64,000 bases of DNA, from positions 38,648 through 102,647 of the forward strand of contig NZ_NMQV01000017.1 in the NCBI RefSeq assembly GCF_002234375.1, given 5' to 3'. This document shows positions 1-8,348 of this stretch, piece by piece. The notes below the pieces were generated by a model. That model was given only the letters and a program-made list of their open reading frames with translations, was not told where the DNA came from and did not search any database. The position numbers and the translations under genes were made by a program. How positions within the stretch are numbered: the first letter of the stretch is position 1; each line of letters begins with the position of its first letter. Source of the DNA: Pseudomonas fluvialis. Its GTDB lineage: Bacteria; Pseudomonadota; Gammaproteobacteria; Pseudomonadales; Pseudomonadaceae.

Positions 1-1314
1 CGCGCCCGGCAGGCCGAAACCGACGCTGAACAGCATGCCGGCGATGGCCATGCCCAGCTCGTCTCCCGGCTCGACACTGAGTACCACGCTGAGCAACATG
101 CCGGGCAGTGCCAGCAACAGGCCATAGGCCCAGTCGCGGCGATTGCGCGCGTACCACGCCTTGGCGCGGCTTTGCAGGTGCTCCTGCAGCGCATCCTGGA
201 GTGCCGCCAGGCGCTTTTCATAGCGCGTGCCGAGGGTCAGCGCCGTACTCTGCCGGCCCTGCGGGAACAGCTCGCGGAGCAGCGCCTGTTCGGCGGGTTG
301 CTGCTCGGCGCTGTCGAGCTTGCCGGGTTGCAGCACGAAGCCTTCGGCGCGGGGCCGGTCCTTGAGCAACAGCAGGCCGCGAATCGCCCAGTCGGTGAAG
401 CTCAGGCTGAGCGCCTCGGCCTCGCTCTGCCGGCCACGCCGCCACAGGTAGCCGACCTCTGCGGGCAGCAGCCCGTGTGGCCCCTGGAAACGCGGAATCA
501 CCAGGCCGGCCTGCGGATCGCGGCCCACGCGGCGCCACTGGTGCAGGTAATAGCCCAGGCTGACCAGCAGCAGGAGCAGGCCGAGGCTGCTGCCGGGGTT
601 GTCGAACAACAGGCGCAGGCTGCGCTGGGCCAGGTCGGGGCGCACGATCACCCCGCGCGGCCAGTCCACCGCCACGGTCAGCCCCTGCTGCACCGCGAGA
701 GGCGCGCGGGTGCGCAGGCGCAGGCTGTTGGTGCCCTGTTGCAGCACGGCAAAGGATTCGCCCTGCTCACCCCGGCTGCCGGTATAGGCGGCCACCTGGG
801 CGATCTGCGCGCCATCCGGCAACTGCAAGAACAGCGAGGCACGCAGGATCGGGAACTGCCAGTCGTTGCCGGTGACGTTCCAGTACAGCTCGTCACGCTC
901 GGCATGGGCGATCAGCTGGGCATCGACCCGGTAATTCAACTGATAGGTGTAGCGCCCCGGCTTCAGCAGCTCATAGGGCGAGCCGAGGTAGAAGCGCTCG
1001 TAGGAGCCCTGGCGCTCGCGGTGCACGCTTTCCGGGCGGCCATCGCGGCTGGCGCTGAACTGCTCGATCGGGGTCTGCCGCCACAAACCGCCCGGCAGGC
1101 GGTAGCGCACCGGCAGGTCGCGGTAGATGCCGCGGCGGATCTGCTGGCCGGTGGCATGCACGGTGATGCGCTCGCTGACCTGCAGCATGCCCTGTGTATC
1201 CAGGCGCAGGGTCACCGCAAAGTCTTCGATGCGCTCCTGTTCCTCGGCGTGCAGGACGGCGGCCAGCAGACACAGGCCCAGGCCGAGCAGCAGGCGGCTC
1301 CAGTAATGGCGCAT
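1..1314 (-). CDS. DUF2207 membrane protein (YciQ-like), C-terminus beyond the window
   Basis: This gene reads from an ATG at 1314 leftwards through the window edge with no stop, so 438 codons are visible and the C-terminus is missing. It starts with a signal peptide (MRHYWSRLLLGLGLCLLAA), followed by an extracytoplasmic beta-rich domain with motifs such as RGIYRDLPVRY, typical of DUF2207. Further on are hydrophobic helices, one near residue 240 and more close to the window edge. It starts one base after the lemA stop, so the two are co-transcribed. LemA-DUF2207 pairs are common in bacteria, but the molecular function of DUF2207 is not established. The family assignment is from recognised motifs and context. 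Confidence 0.85.
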   Translation of the reverse strand, partial: MRHYWSRLLLGLGLCLLAAVLHAEEQERIEDFAVTLRLDTQGMLQVSERITVHATGQQIRRGIYRDLPVRYRLPGGLWRQTPIEQFSASRDGRPESVHRERQGSYERFYLGSPYELLKPGRYTYQLNYRVDAQLIAHAERDELYWNVTGNDWQFPILRASLFLQLPDGAQIAQVAAYTGSRGEQGESFAVLQQGTNSLRLRTRAPLAVQQGLTVAVDWPRGVIVRPDLAQRSLRLLFDNPGSSLGLLLLLVSLGYYLHQWRRVGRDPQAGLVIPRFQGPHGLLPAEVGYLWRRGRQSEAEALSLSFTDWAIRGLLLLKDRPRAEGFVLQPGKLDSAEQQPAEQALLRELFPQGRQSTALTLGTRYEKRLAALQDALQEHLQSRAKAWYARNRRDWAYGLLLALPGMLLSVVLSVEPGDELGMAIAGMLFSVGFGLPGA

Positions 1315-1315
1315 C

Positions 1316-1870
1316 TCAGAACTCCAGACGGGGGGACTCGCCCTGGCTGGCGTCGTCCAGGGTGAAATAGGCCGCCACCTGGAAGCCGCACAGGCGCGCC
1401 ACCAGGTTGCTCGGCAAGGATTCGACCAGCACGTTGAGCGCCCGAACCGCCCCGTTGTAATAGCGGCGGGCCATCTGGATATGCTGCTCGCAGTCGCTGA
1501 TCGCCTGTTGCAGCTCCAGGTAGTGACGGTCGGCCTGCAACTGCGGATAACTTTCCAGGCGCACGCAGAGCTGGCGCAGGCTCTGCCCCAGGCGGCTTTC
1601 CGCCTGGCTGCGCGCCGCACTGGCCGCACCCTGCAGGGCCTCGGCCTGTTCGCGCAGACGGGTTACTTGCAGCAGGGTGTCCTGCTCATGCTGCTGGTAC
1701 TGGCGCACGCACTCGACCAGCGGCGGAATCAGGCTGGAACGGCGCTTGAGCTGCACCTCGATACCACTCCAGGCCTCGGCCACCCGCTGCCGGTTGAACA
1801 CCAGGCGGTTGTAAATCCAGATGGCGGCGAGCAGCAGAAGCAGTGGCAGGGTATAGAACAGCCAGGTCAT
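1316..1870 (-). CDS. LemA family protein
   Basis: A 184-residue protein with one N-terminal membrane helix (TWLFYTLPLLLLLAAIWIY) followed by a helical domain containing the LemA signature around AWSGIEVQLKRRSSLIPPLV and the YNGAVRALNVLVESLPSNLV segment. This is the usual LemA length and architecture. The ATG at 1870 is preceded by AAGGA about 10 bases upstream. A longer open frame to 2095 has no family support. The gene is first in a two-gene operon with the DUF2207 gene. LemA proteins are membrane-anchored with the helical domain probably outside the cytoplasm; their biochemical role is unknown. Confidence 0.9.
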   Translation of the reverse strand: MTWLFYTLPLLLLLAAIWIYNRLVFNRQRVAEAWSGIEVQLKRRSSLIPPLVECVRQYQQHEQDTLLQVTRLREQAEALQGAASAARSQAESRLGQSLRQLCVRLESYPQLQADRHYLELQQAISDCEQHIQMARRYYNGAVRALNVLVESLPSNLVARLCGFQVAAYFTLDDASQGESPRLEF

Positions 1871-2106
1871 GGAGGGGCATCCTTGTCGATGCGGCATGGT
1901 AGTCGCGGCCCGCCAGCGAAGCACTAGCCAGCCGCCGGCAGACACGCGAAACAGGCACAACTCCGCATTTTTCCCGTGTGCCGGGCGGCGGGGGCGCAGC
2001 GCCAGCCCCGGCAACACAACGCAAGCGGCCAAGCCATGCTGACCCCGCCACCCGGCGACGTTACGCGCTCGCGGTATTTGGCACAGGCCAGGCATAAAAC
2101 AGACGT

Positions 2107-2166
2107 CGCGCGAATACGTTAAGCGGCGGGATGGGGCGGGTAAGGTATTGATTTGTTTTGGTTTTG
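2107..2166. repeat. Left-flank motif, copy A
   Basis: Aligns without gaps to 8779-8838. An exact 10-mer CGCGCGAATA (2107-2116) is followed by 21 unconserved bases, then a block from GGGTAA at 2138 in which 22 of 28 bases match. Both copies sit upstream of an accessory gene patch and have a related stem-loop on the far side (3261-3297 and 9708-9745). Function unknown; it could be a mobile-element end or a shared promoter region. Confidence 0.45.
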
Positions 2167-2235
2167 TGGTGGGTGGAGTGGCGTAGGCTGCGCAGTTAGA
2201 TGGAAGTCGCTACTATCGCGTTAGTAAAGAATTCC

Positions 2236-2254
2236 GTCTAATCACTGTTAGAGC
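2236..2254 (+). other. Possible integron simple site (attI- or attC-like boundary)
   Basis: TCTAA and TTAGA form inverted arms six bases apart, ending in GTTAGAG (2247-2253), one base off the integrase core-site consensus GTTRRRY. The cassette-like gene ATG at 2260 follows by a few bases, as in gene cassettes. Unlike a full attC it has no long central hairpin, so it may be an attI remnant, a fused site or chance. No integrase gene is visible nearby. Confidence 0.35.
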
Positions 2255-2259
2255 CAATC

Positions 2260-2598
2260 ATGAAAACTCCGCCCCACCTTATTCCTGTGATGAACAACAC
2301 GAAGTGGGATGAATTGCGCTTGGCTATGTATGAACTTGAACCAGCACCCGCGTGGCGCACAAAGTGCTGGGAAAACGGATTCGTCACCCCGTGGGATCGT
2401 GAGTGGTACTACCACTTTCGAGAAGGAGGGTACGAACTTACCGAATGGGTTGAAATTCTTACCGAATCAAATGAACAAAGGCATAGCGTGCTCTCTGTGC
2501 TCGACAGAGTCCATGTACCAACAGAAGAAATCTCAGATGGGTTTCGTGTGTATGGCTATATCCAACCAGGCCAGCAAATTGAGTATGCAAAGCTCTAA
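2260..2598 (+). CDS. Cassette-borne hypothetical protein (DUF6678-like)
   Basis: A 112-residue soluble protein without signal peptide or membrane helix, rich in Trp and Tyr (TKWDEL, AWRTKCWENG, TPWDREWYYHF, TEWVEI). The pattern resembles small proteins grouped as DUF6678, a tentative match from memory. No function is known. Met11 (MNNTKWDE) is an alternative start. The stop codon TAA at 2596-2598 lies inside the left end of an attC site, the normal layout of an integron gene cassette. Base composition is clearly lower in GC than the flanking genes, which indicates transfer. Confidence 0.7.
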   Translation: MKTPPHLIPVMNNTKWDELRLAMYELEPAPAWRTKCWENGFVTPWDREWYYHFREGGYELTEWVEILTESNEQRHSVLSVLDRVHVPTEEISDGFRVYGYIQPGQQIEYAKL

Positions 2599-2670
2599 CC
2601 CTACGCTCAAGTTCGCTCCCTTTGGTCGCTGGGACGCGCCTTCGGCGCGCCCCTTAGCTACACGTTATGC
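2592..2670 (+). other. attC: Integron attC recombination site
   Basis: The outer left box CTCTAAC (2593-2599) and the right core site GTTATGC (2664-2670) bracket an imperfect palindrome. The inner boxes GCTCAAG (left) and CTTAGC (right) pair with one unpaired C, matching the extrahelical-base signature of attC sites. A central hairpin CGCGCC-TTC-GGCGCG follows (2635-2649), flanked by GGGA and CCCC. The upstream gene stop falls in the left box, and the next ATG is 16 bases after the right box. The sequence resembles attC sites of Pseudomonas chromosomal integrons. Confidence 0.82.
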
Positions 2671-2685
2671 ATTAAGGGCTGCCTG

Positions 2686-3069
2686 ATGTTTCGCATTGAT
2701 CTCACTGAAAAACAAATAGCTCTTGAAAAAATTCGAGATTTACTACGAGGTCATGAGCGCTCAGACCAGACACCTTCGAAAGCATTCCTACTAGAGCTCC
2801 ACAAGTGCTTATCCAGCCTAAATGAGAACTATCCAGAAACCAAAGCTAGCCCCCTTTCAATAAAGGCCAAAAATCTTCTTAAAGATTTCAATCTAAAAAG
2901 TATTGGCGCGTTAGAAAAGAAAATTCGGCGCAAAGAAAATAGACGAAAAAGAAAAAAACCGACGCCAGAAATATTACCCACCTCCGAGCCAGTCAGAGAA
3001 AAAAGTGAAGACCTGCTCGACTCACGACTACTTTATAAGGGCAGTTTTGGGGCAGGAAAAAGAAGGTAG
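2686..3069 (+). CDS. Cassette-borne hypothetical basic protein
   Basis: A 127-residue highly charged protein with no recognisable domain. The first 90 residues look helical (ALEKIRDLLRGHERSDQTP), then comes a very basic run (KKIRRKENRRKRKKP near residue 80) and a probably disordered tail ending in GKRR. The basic run could bind nucleic acid, but this is inference only. The gene is AT-rich with codon use unlike its neighbours. It starts 16 bases after the attC core site, so it reads as the second cassette gene. A matching right-hand attC is not clearly present downstream. Confidence 0.6.
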   Translation: MFRIDLTEKQIALEKIRDLLRGHERSDQTPSKAFLLELHKCLSSLNENYPETKASPLSIKAKNLLKDFNLKSIGALEKKIRRKENRRKRKKPTPEILPTSEPVREKSEDLLDSRLLYKGSFGAGKRR

Positions 3070-3319
3070 CAGTGAAACCGCGAGCATAACAATTGTATAT
3101 GGACTCTCCCCGCAAGTAGTGAGCAAAGCGTTGCTTTTGCACCTGCCGTCAGCGCGGTTGCATTCGACTATCCGGCCTGTTGTGGACTTCTTGCCCTGGC
3201 CATTCTGTAGTTCGCGTAGCGGGGCCAAGCGCTCAATCGATCACAGGTCAAAATGAGGGAGCAGACCACGTTCCGCTCTGCTGAAATCGTGGTCTGCCGC
3301 CTATCGCATACGCCTTTGG
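3070..3319. other. Intergenic region at the right edge of the cassette island
   Basis: This stretch has no supported gene. GCATAAC at 3084-3090, 14 bases after the preceding stop, is the exact complement of the core site GTTATGC and could be the left end of a second attC, but no convincing right end follows. Composition returns to GC-rich from about 3150. The stem-loop at 3261-3297 lies just before the convergent end of the RND gene. Confidence 0.5.
3261..3297. repeat. Stem-loop element, copy 1
   Basis: A perfect 10-bp inverted repeat GCAGACCACG / CGTGGTCTGC encloses a 17-base loop. A second copy at 9708-9745 has almost the same loop and a stem with compensating changes. No T-run follows, so it is not a classic terminator for either neighbour. 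It may be a REP-like element. Confidence 0.75.
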
Positions 3320-6300
3320 CTAGCCCTCGTCCGGCACCGCTTGGTTGGCCGGGCGGCGCTCGAAGCGTGCGCCGAGTACCAGCAGGCAGGGGGTCAGCAG
3401 CAGGGTCAGCAGGGTGGCGAAGGCCAGGCCTCCGGCTATTGCGCTGGATAGCTGGGTCCACCATTGGGTTGAGGGTGCGCCGAAGCCCAGGCTGGGGCTG
3501 AGCAGGTCGACATTCACGCCCAGTACCATCGGCACCAGGCCGAGGATGGTGGTGACCGCCGTGAGCAGGACCGGGCGCAGGCGCAGGCAGCCGGTTTCCA
3601 GCGCCGCCTGTGCGGCAGGCAGGCCCTGGCGGCGCAGCAGGTTGTAGGTGTCGATAAGGATGATGTTGTTGTTGACCACGATACCCGCCAGGGCAATCAG
3701 CCCCATGCCGACCATGACGATGCCGAACGACTGGCCGTTGACCAGCAGGCCGAGCAGCACCCCGGCGGTGGACAGCACGATGGCCGACAGCACCAGGCCG
3801 GCCTGGTAGAGGCTGTTGAACTGGGTGACGAGGATGATGGCCATGAGGAAGATCGCCACCACGAAGGCGGTCATCAGGAAGGTGGCTGCCTCGCGCTGGT
3901 CGGCATCCTCGCCGGCAAACTGCACCTGCACTGTGGCCGGCAGGCTGTCGAGGCTGGCACGCAGTGCGCGCAGGCGTTCGTCCAGGCGCGCACCTTCGGC
4001 CAGGTCGGCCTGCAGGGTGATGGTGCGGTTACCGTCGACACGGCGCAGCGTGCCGACCTTGGGCGCCGGCTGCAGGTCGACGAAGTGGCTGAGCGGCACC
4101 TGGCCGGCGCTGGTATTCAGGGTCAGGCGGCCCAACTGGTCGAGCGAGCGCCAGCTGCCGGGCAGGCGCACGCGGATATCCACCTCGTCGGTGGCGTCCT
4201 CGGGGCGGTAGGTGGCCAGCTTCAGGCCGTTGGTGAGCATTTGCACGGCGTTGCCCACGCTCAGTACGTCGGCGCCGAAGCGCGCAGCGGCTTCGCGGTC
4301 GACCTGCAGGCGCCATTCGATGCCGGGCAGTGCGCGGTCATCCTCGATATCCGTGAAGCCGCCGAGGCGGGCCATTTCCTCACGGATACGCGTGACCCAC
4401 TGCTCGCCGAGCGCCGGGTCCTGCGCGCTGATCTGCAACTTCACCGGCTTGCCGTCGCTGGGGCCCTGTTCCTGCTTGCGAAATTCCAGCACTACCCCGG
4501 GTATGCCGGCGGTACGCTGGCTCATGTCAGCGAGGATTGCCTTGGCCGGGCGGCGCTGGTGCCAGTCGACAAACTGGAACTGCAGCACGCCGACCACATC
4601 GGCGCCCAGCTGGCCATCCGCCTGGGCCAGCGAGCGGGCGTACAGTGCCTTGACCTCGCGCATGCCCAGCACGCGGCTTTCCACCTGACGCAGTAGCGCA
4701 TCCTTTTCCTGCACCGACAGGTCGCCGCGCGCACGCAGCCAGATCTGTGCGCTTTCCGGCTCGACATCGGGGAAGAATTCCACACCATGGTTGTACCGGC
4801 CGTAGCCGACATAGATCAGCGCAATCAGCCCGAGCATTCCCAGCAGAGTCAGGCCGGGGCGGCGCAGCAGGCTTGCCAGCACGCGCCGGTAGGCCTGCCC
4901 GGCGCGGCTGGCGTGCGGCGCCTGGGGGGCGGCCTGGCCGCCGCTCAGCGCACCGAGCACCGGCAGGAACACCAGGGCCATGGCCAGCGAGGCGAGCAGG
5001 CAGAGGATGACCGTGGCCGGCAGGTACTTCATGAACTGGCCGACCACGCCCGGCCAGAACAGCAGCGGCAGGAACACCACCAGGGTGGTGGCGGTCGAGG
5101 CGATCACCGGCCAGGCCATCCGCGATGCGGCATTCAGCCAGGCCTGGTGTGGGCTCTGGCCCTCGTGCAGGTGCCGGTCGGCCTGCTCGGACACCACGAT
5201 GGCGCCATCCACCAGCATGCCGGCGACCAGGATCAGGCTGAACAGCACGACGATATTCAGGGTGAAGCCGAGCATCCAGATCAGCAGGATGCCGGCCAGG
5301 AAGGCTCCCGGAATGGTCAGCCCGACCAGTAGCGCCGAGCGCAGACCCATGCTCGCCACCACCAGGATCAGCACCAGGACGATGGCGGTCAGCACGTTGT
5401 TGAGCAGGTCGCTGAGCATGCTCTGCACTTCCTGCGACTGGTCCATGATGTAGCTGACCTGCAGGTCGGCCGGCAGCTGCGGGGCGGCCTCGGCGAACAG
5501 TGCCTTGACCTGTTCGATGGTGGCGATGATGTTGGCGCCGCTGCGCTTGGATACCTCCAGGACGATGGCCGGCTGGCCATTGATGCGCGCGAAGCCGGTG
5601 GGGTCCTTGAAGGTGCGGTGGATGGTCGCCACGTCGCCGAAGGTCACCACGCTGTCACCCACCACCTTGACTGGCAGGCTCAGCACGTCGTCGAGGTTTT
5701 CGATGACCCCCGGCACCTTCATGCTCAGTCGCCCGGCGCCGTTATCCAGGCTGCCGGCGGCAACCAGCCGGTTGTTGCGGCTGACCAGGGTGAACAGCGT
5801 GTTGTAGTCGATGCCGTAGCTGTCCAATACCTGCGGGTCGACGACGATCTCCAGCAGGTCTTCGCGGTCGCCGCCGATCTCCACCGAGAGCACCTCGGGG
5901 ATGCCCTCGATGCGCTCCTTCAGGCGCCGGGCGATGTACACCAGCTCGGTTTCCGCGATGGGCCCGGAGAGGCCCACCGAGAGCACCGGGAACAACGCCA
6001 CGTTGACCTCGTTGACCGTCGGTTCGTCGGCTTCCTCGGGCAGCTTGCTGCGCGCCGTGTCGACCTTCTCGCGGACATCGGCGAGGGCCTGCTTGGCGTC
6101 GAAGCCGGCATCGAACTCCAGGGTCACCGAGGCATGCCCCTCGCTGGCCATGGCGCGCATTTCCTTGACCCCCTCCAGGCTGCGCAGCTCCTGCTCCAGC
6201 GGCCGTACCAGCAGGCGCTCGGCATCTTCCGGGCTGATGCCTTCCAGGCTCACCGAGACATAGATGATGGGGATCGCCACGTCCGGGTTGGATTCCTTGG

Positions 6301-6400
6301 GCATGGCGATATAGGCGGCCAGGCCGCCGAGCATGAGAAACGCCAGTAGCAGCAGGCTGGTGCGGCTACGGTCCAGGGCGGCGGCGATCAGGCCATGCAT
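3320..6400 (-). CDS. RND family efflux transporter, inner-membrane subunit
   Basis: A 1026-residue protein of the hydrophobe/amphiphile efflux RND family, the proton-driven pump of a tripartite envelope-spanning system. It has the usual layout: an N-terminal helix, a large periplasmic loop with porter motifs, a helix bundle near residues 330-500, then the second half repeated. The transmembrane helix 4 motif reads GMLVDGAIVV (D398, G399), so the second Asp of the usual DD pair is Gly. In helix 10 the usual Lys also appears replaced (IILIDTYNLL). Start at ATG 6400, one base after the stop of the fusion-protein gene. No outer-membrane channel gene is present, so it probably shares one encoded elsewhere. 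Confidence 0.93.
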   Translation of the reverse strand: MHGLIAAALDRSRTSLLLLAFLMLGGLAAYIAMPKESNPDVAIPIIYVSVSLEGISPEDAERLLVRPLEQELRSLEGVKEMRAMASEGHASVTLEFDAGFDAKQALADVREKVDTARSKLPEEADEPTVNEVNVALFPVLSVGLSGPIAETELVYIARRLKERIEGIPEVLSVEIGGDREDLLEIVVDPQVLDSYGIDYNTLFTLVSRNNRLVAAGSLDNGAGRLSMKVPGVIENLDDVLSLPVKVVGDSVVTFGDVATIHRTFKDPTGFARINGQPAIVLEVSKRSGANIIATIEQVKALFAEAAPQLPADLQVSYIMDQSQEVQSMLSDLLNNVLTAIVLVLILVVASMGLRSALLVGLTIPGAFLAGILLIWMLGFTLNIVVLFSLILVAGMLVDGAIVVSEQADRHLHEGQSPHQAWLNAASRMAWPVIASTATTLVVFLPLLFWPGVVGQFMKYLPATVILCLLASLAMALVFLPVLGALSGGQAAPQAPHASRAGQAYRRVLASLLRRPGLTLLGMLGLIALIYVGYGRYNHGVEFFPDVEPESAQIWLRARGDLSVQEKDALLRQVESRVLGMREVKALYARSLAQADGQLGADVVGVLQFQFVDWHQRRPAKAILADMSQRTAGIPGVVLEFRKQEQGPSDGKPVKLQISAQDPALGEQWVTRIREEMARLGGFTDIEDDRALPGIEWRLQVDREAAARFGADVLSVGNAVQMLTNGLKLATYRPEDATDEVDIRVRLPGSWRSLDQLGRLTLNTSAGQVPLSHFVDLQPAPKVGTLRRVDGNRTITLQADLAEGARLDERLRALRASLDSLPATVQVQFAGEDADQREAATFLMTAFVVAIFLMAIILVTQFNSLYQAGLVLSAIVLSTAGVLLGLLVNGQSFGIVMVGMGLIALAGIVVNNNIILIDTYNLLRRQGLPAAQAALETGCLRLRPVLLTAVTTILGLVPMVLGVNVDLLSPSLGFGAPSTQWWTQLSSAIAGGLAFATLLTLLLTPCLLVLGARFERRPANQAVPDEG

Positions 6401-6401
6401 C

Positions 6402-7487
6402 TCAGTGGGCCTCGCGTGGTTGGCTGTCGACCTGCTGGCCCGGCTCGACAAAGCCCTGGCCGAGGGTGATCAGCGCCAGGCGCTGCGGCAGCCCGCTTAC
6501 CCAGGCCCCCTGGCTGTCGACACTGAGCAGTTCGACCGGGCTGAACACTACGCGCTGCTGCTCATCCACCCACTTCACTCCCTGGCGGCCGGCGGCATCC
6601 AGGCTGAGCAGCGCCGGCGACAGGCGATGTGCCGGCACCTCGCCGGTGCGGATATGCAGGGTGGCGCTGGCTCCGGCCAGGCGCAGGCCCTGGGGATTGG
6701 CCACTTTCACCTCGATACGGAAGCTGCGCGAACCGGGGTCGGCGGCGGCGGCAATGAAGTGCAACTCGCCGCTCAGCGCGCGGCCATCCAGCAGCACCAC
6801 GCGCACCGTCTGGCCGAGCTGCAACTGGCCGACCTGCTGCTGGGCAATCTGCGCGCTGACCTTGAGCTGGTCGATATCCACCAGGGTCAGCAGGGCCTGT
6901 CCCGGCTGCACGAAATCGCCCAGCTCGACCATGCGCTGGTCATAGATGCCGGCAAAGGGCGCGCGCACGGCGGTGTACTGCATTTGCAGGCGCGCACTGT
7001 CCAGCTCGGCGCGGGCCTTGGCCAGCTCGCTCTGCAGGCGCAGCAGTTCGTTGGCAGAGATCAGGCTGCGCTGGCGCAATTGCTCGGCGGCGCGCACATC
7101 GCTGGCGCGTTGGCGTACCTCGGCCTCGCTGCGCGCCAGTTGCGCAGGACGCTCATCGGGCGACAGGCTGAGCAGCAACTGGCCTTCGGCCACGCGCTGG
7201 CCCTTGTCCTGGTCCAGGCGTTGCACGCGGGCGCTGACCTGGGCGCGCAGCTCGACCCGCCGCCAGGCCTCGATCTGCCCTTGCACCACCTGCTCGCGCT
7301 GCATCGGCTGGGCTTCCAGCCACTCCACCGCAACCCGCGCCAGCCCGGCGGGCGGCGCGCTGGAGGGGCTGTCTGGCGCCGCGTCGTCACGCGCGACCAG
7401 GCGTTCGCCACTCAACAGCCAGGCCAGCAACAGCAGGGCAATCAGCAGCGCGATAATCCAGGGACGTTGACGCAACAAGGCGAACAT
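6402..7487 (-). CDS. RND efflux periplasmic adaptor (membrane fusion protein)
   Basis: A 361-residue HlyD/AcrA-type adaptor linking the RND pump to an outer-membrane channel. Residues 8-26 form an uncleaved membrane anchor or signal (PWIIALLIALLLLAWLLSG); there is no lipobox Cys. After it come the lipoyl half-motif (VELRAQVSARVQRL), an alpha-helical hairpin rich in Gln, Arg and Glu (about residues 110-165), the second lipoyl half (YTAVRAPFAGIYDQRMVELG) and beta-barrel domains. The ATG at 7487 is five bases after the TetR stop, so regulator, adaptor and pump form one operon. Confidence 0.92.
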   Translation of the reverse strand: MFALLRQRPWIIALLIALLLLAWLLSGERLVARDDAAPDSPSSAPPAGLARVAVEWLEAQPMQREQVVQGQIEAWRRVELRAQVSARVQRLDQDKGQRVAEGQLLLSLSPDERPAQLARSEAEVRQRASDVRAAEQLRQRSLISANELLRLQSELAKARAELDSARLQMQYTAVRAPFAGIYDQRMVELGDFVQPGQALLTLVDIDQLKVSAQIAQQQVGQLQLGQTVRVVLLDGRALSGELHFIAAAADPGSRSFRIEVKVANPQGLRLAGASATLHIRTGEVPAHRLSPALLSLDAAGRQGVKWVDEQQRVVFSPVELLSVDSQGAWVSGLPQRLALITLGQGFVEPGQQVDSQPREAH

Positions 7488-7492
7488 GGCGA

Positions 7493-8149
7493 TTACTCGT
7501 GAGGGATGGGCGCGCGGTGCTGCGCAGCCGCCTGGCCATGCAGGCCGGCGATGATGAAGTCGGTGACTCGGGCGAAATACGCCTCCAGCTCGATCGGCTC
7601 GGCCCAGTGGGCAAAGCCCCCGGAGGCAATCCGCGCGATCACCCCGTTGAAGCAGGCCTCGATGCCCCACAGCAGCGTCTGGCCAGCCTCGGGGGTCAGC
7701 GCCAGATCGGCAAAGCTGTCTTGCAGCAGCTCGCTGAACAGCGCCAGGTACTGCCCTTCCAGGGTGATGAACTGCGCCCGGCAATCCTCCTCAAGGCGCG
7801 CCTGAAAGGCTGGTCGGTCGCACAACTGGCACAACTGCGCCTGCAGGGGGTCGGCGAGCAACTGGGCAAAGGCGCGCTGGATCACCTGGCGCATGGCCTG
7901 CCCGGCCGGGGCCTGGCGCGCTACCTCGCGCAGCTCCTGCAGGTGCTGTTGCGAGCGGTCCAGCACCAGCCGCGCATACAGTGCCTCCTTGCTGGGAAAG
8001 TGCTTGTACACCGTACCCTTGCCGATCCCCGCCTGCTGGGCCAGCTCGGCAATGGTCACGCGGTCCCAGGGCTGTGCCTGGAACAACTGGCGCGCGGCGG
8101 CCAGCAAGAGCCCTTCACGTTGTTGAAAGAGGTGTTCCTGATAACGCAT
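7493..8149 (-). CDS. TetR family regulator of the efflux operon
   Basis: A 218-residue TetR-type protein. The N-terminal helix-turn-helix spans about residues 10-55 (VTIAELAQQAGIGKGTVYKHFPSKEALY), followed by a helical ligand-binding domain with a Cys-rich patch (LCQLCD, EEDC). It is the first gene of the operon and lies right behind two copies of a 13-base operator-like sequence (8170-8200), so autorepression and repression of the downstream pump are likely. The inducer cannot be told from sequence. The co-directional layout differs from the divergent mexL-mexJK arrangement, and I do not recognise a named system. Confidence 0.92.
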   Translation of the reverse strand: MRYQEHLFQQREGLLLAAARQLFQAQPWDRVTIAELAQQAGIGKGTVYKHFPSKEALYARLVLDRSQQHLQELREVARQAPAGQAMRQVIQRAFAQLLADPLQAQLCQLCDRPAFQARLEEDCRAQFITLEGQYLALFSELLQDSFADLALTPEAGQTLLWGIEACFNGVIARIASGGFAHWAEPIELEAYFARVTDFIIAGLHGQAAAQHRAPIPHE

Positions 8150-8169
8150 GAGGCCGGCCTGAATGATCG

Positions 8170-8200
8170 TGACTGCTGGTCATGCTATGACTGCTGGTCA
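8170..8200. promoter_or_regulatory. Tandem TetR-type operators
   Basis: TGACTGCTGGTCA occurs twice, at 8170-8182 and 8188-8200, in direct orientation with an 18-base period. Each copy is itself a short dyad (TGAC-N5-GTCA). They start 21 bases upstream of the TetR gene ATG, as expected for operators overlapping its promoter or leader. Confidence 0.72.
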
Positions 8201-8348
8201 CAATCCGACAAGCCGCCAGTTGTAACAGGGCGCTAAAGAGGGCGTGGCCGGGGGCTGGGCAAATCCGCGATACTGCGTGGCTCCATCCTCCGGTAACGCC
8301 TGCGCACTCCAGTAGAGCGCGGCCACCTTTTATGCAAGGGACTGCAGC

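Larger units (their letters stand above)
1871..2259. other. Intergenic region, lemA / accessory island left flank
   Basis: This 389-base gap between divergent genes carries no convincing gene. The right half is more AT-rich than the surroundings and holds a motif also found at 8779-8838 (2107-2166) and an integron-like inverted site (2236-2254). GTTAGAT at 2195-2201 also fits the integrase core-site consensus GTTRRRY, without a visible partner. The lemA promoter should lie in the left half, but no strong -35/-10 pair was seen. Confidence 0.5.

Noticed and set aside
2195..2201. GTTAGAT as a true attI site
   Set aside because: It fits the core consensus by itself, but seven-base matches are common by chance and there is no integrase gene or second binding site in place.
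3084..3200. A second complete attC after the second cassette gene
   Set aside because: GCATAAC at 3084 fits a left box, but no pairing inner boxes, central hairpin or right core site could be found.
3005..3256. An 83-codon frame overlapping the end of the second cassette gene
   Set aside because: It overlaps a better candidate in another frame, has no ribosome site and crosses the island edge.
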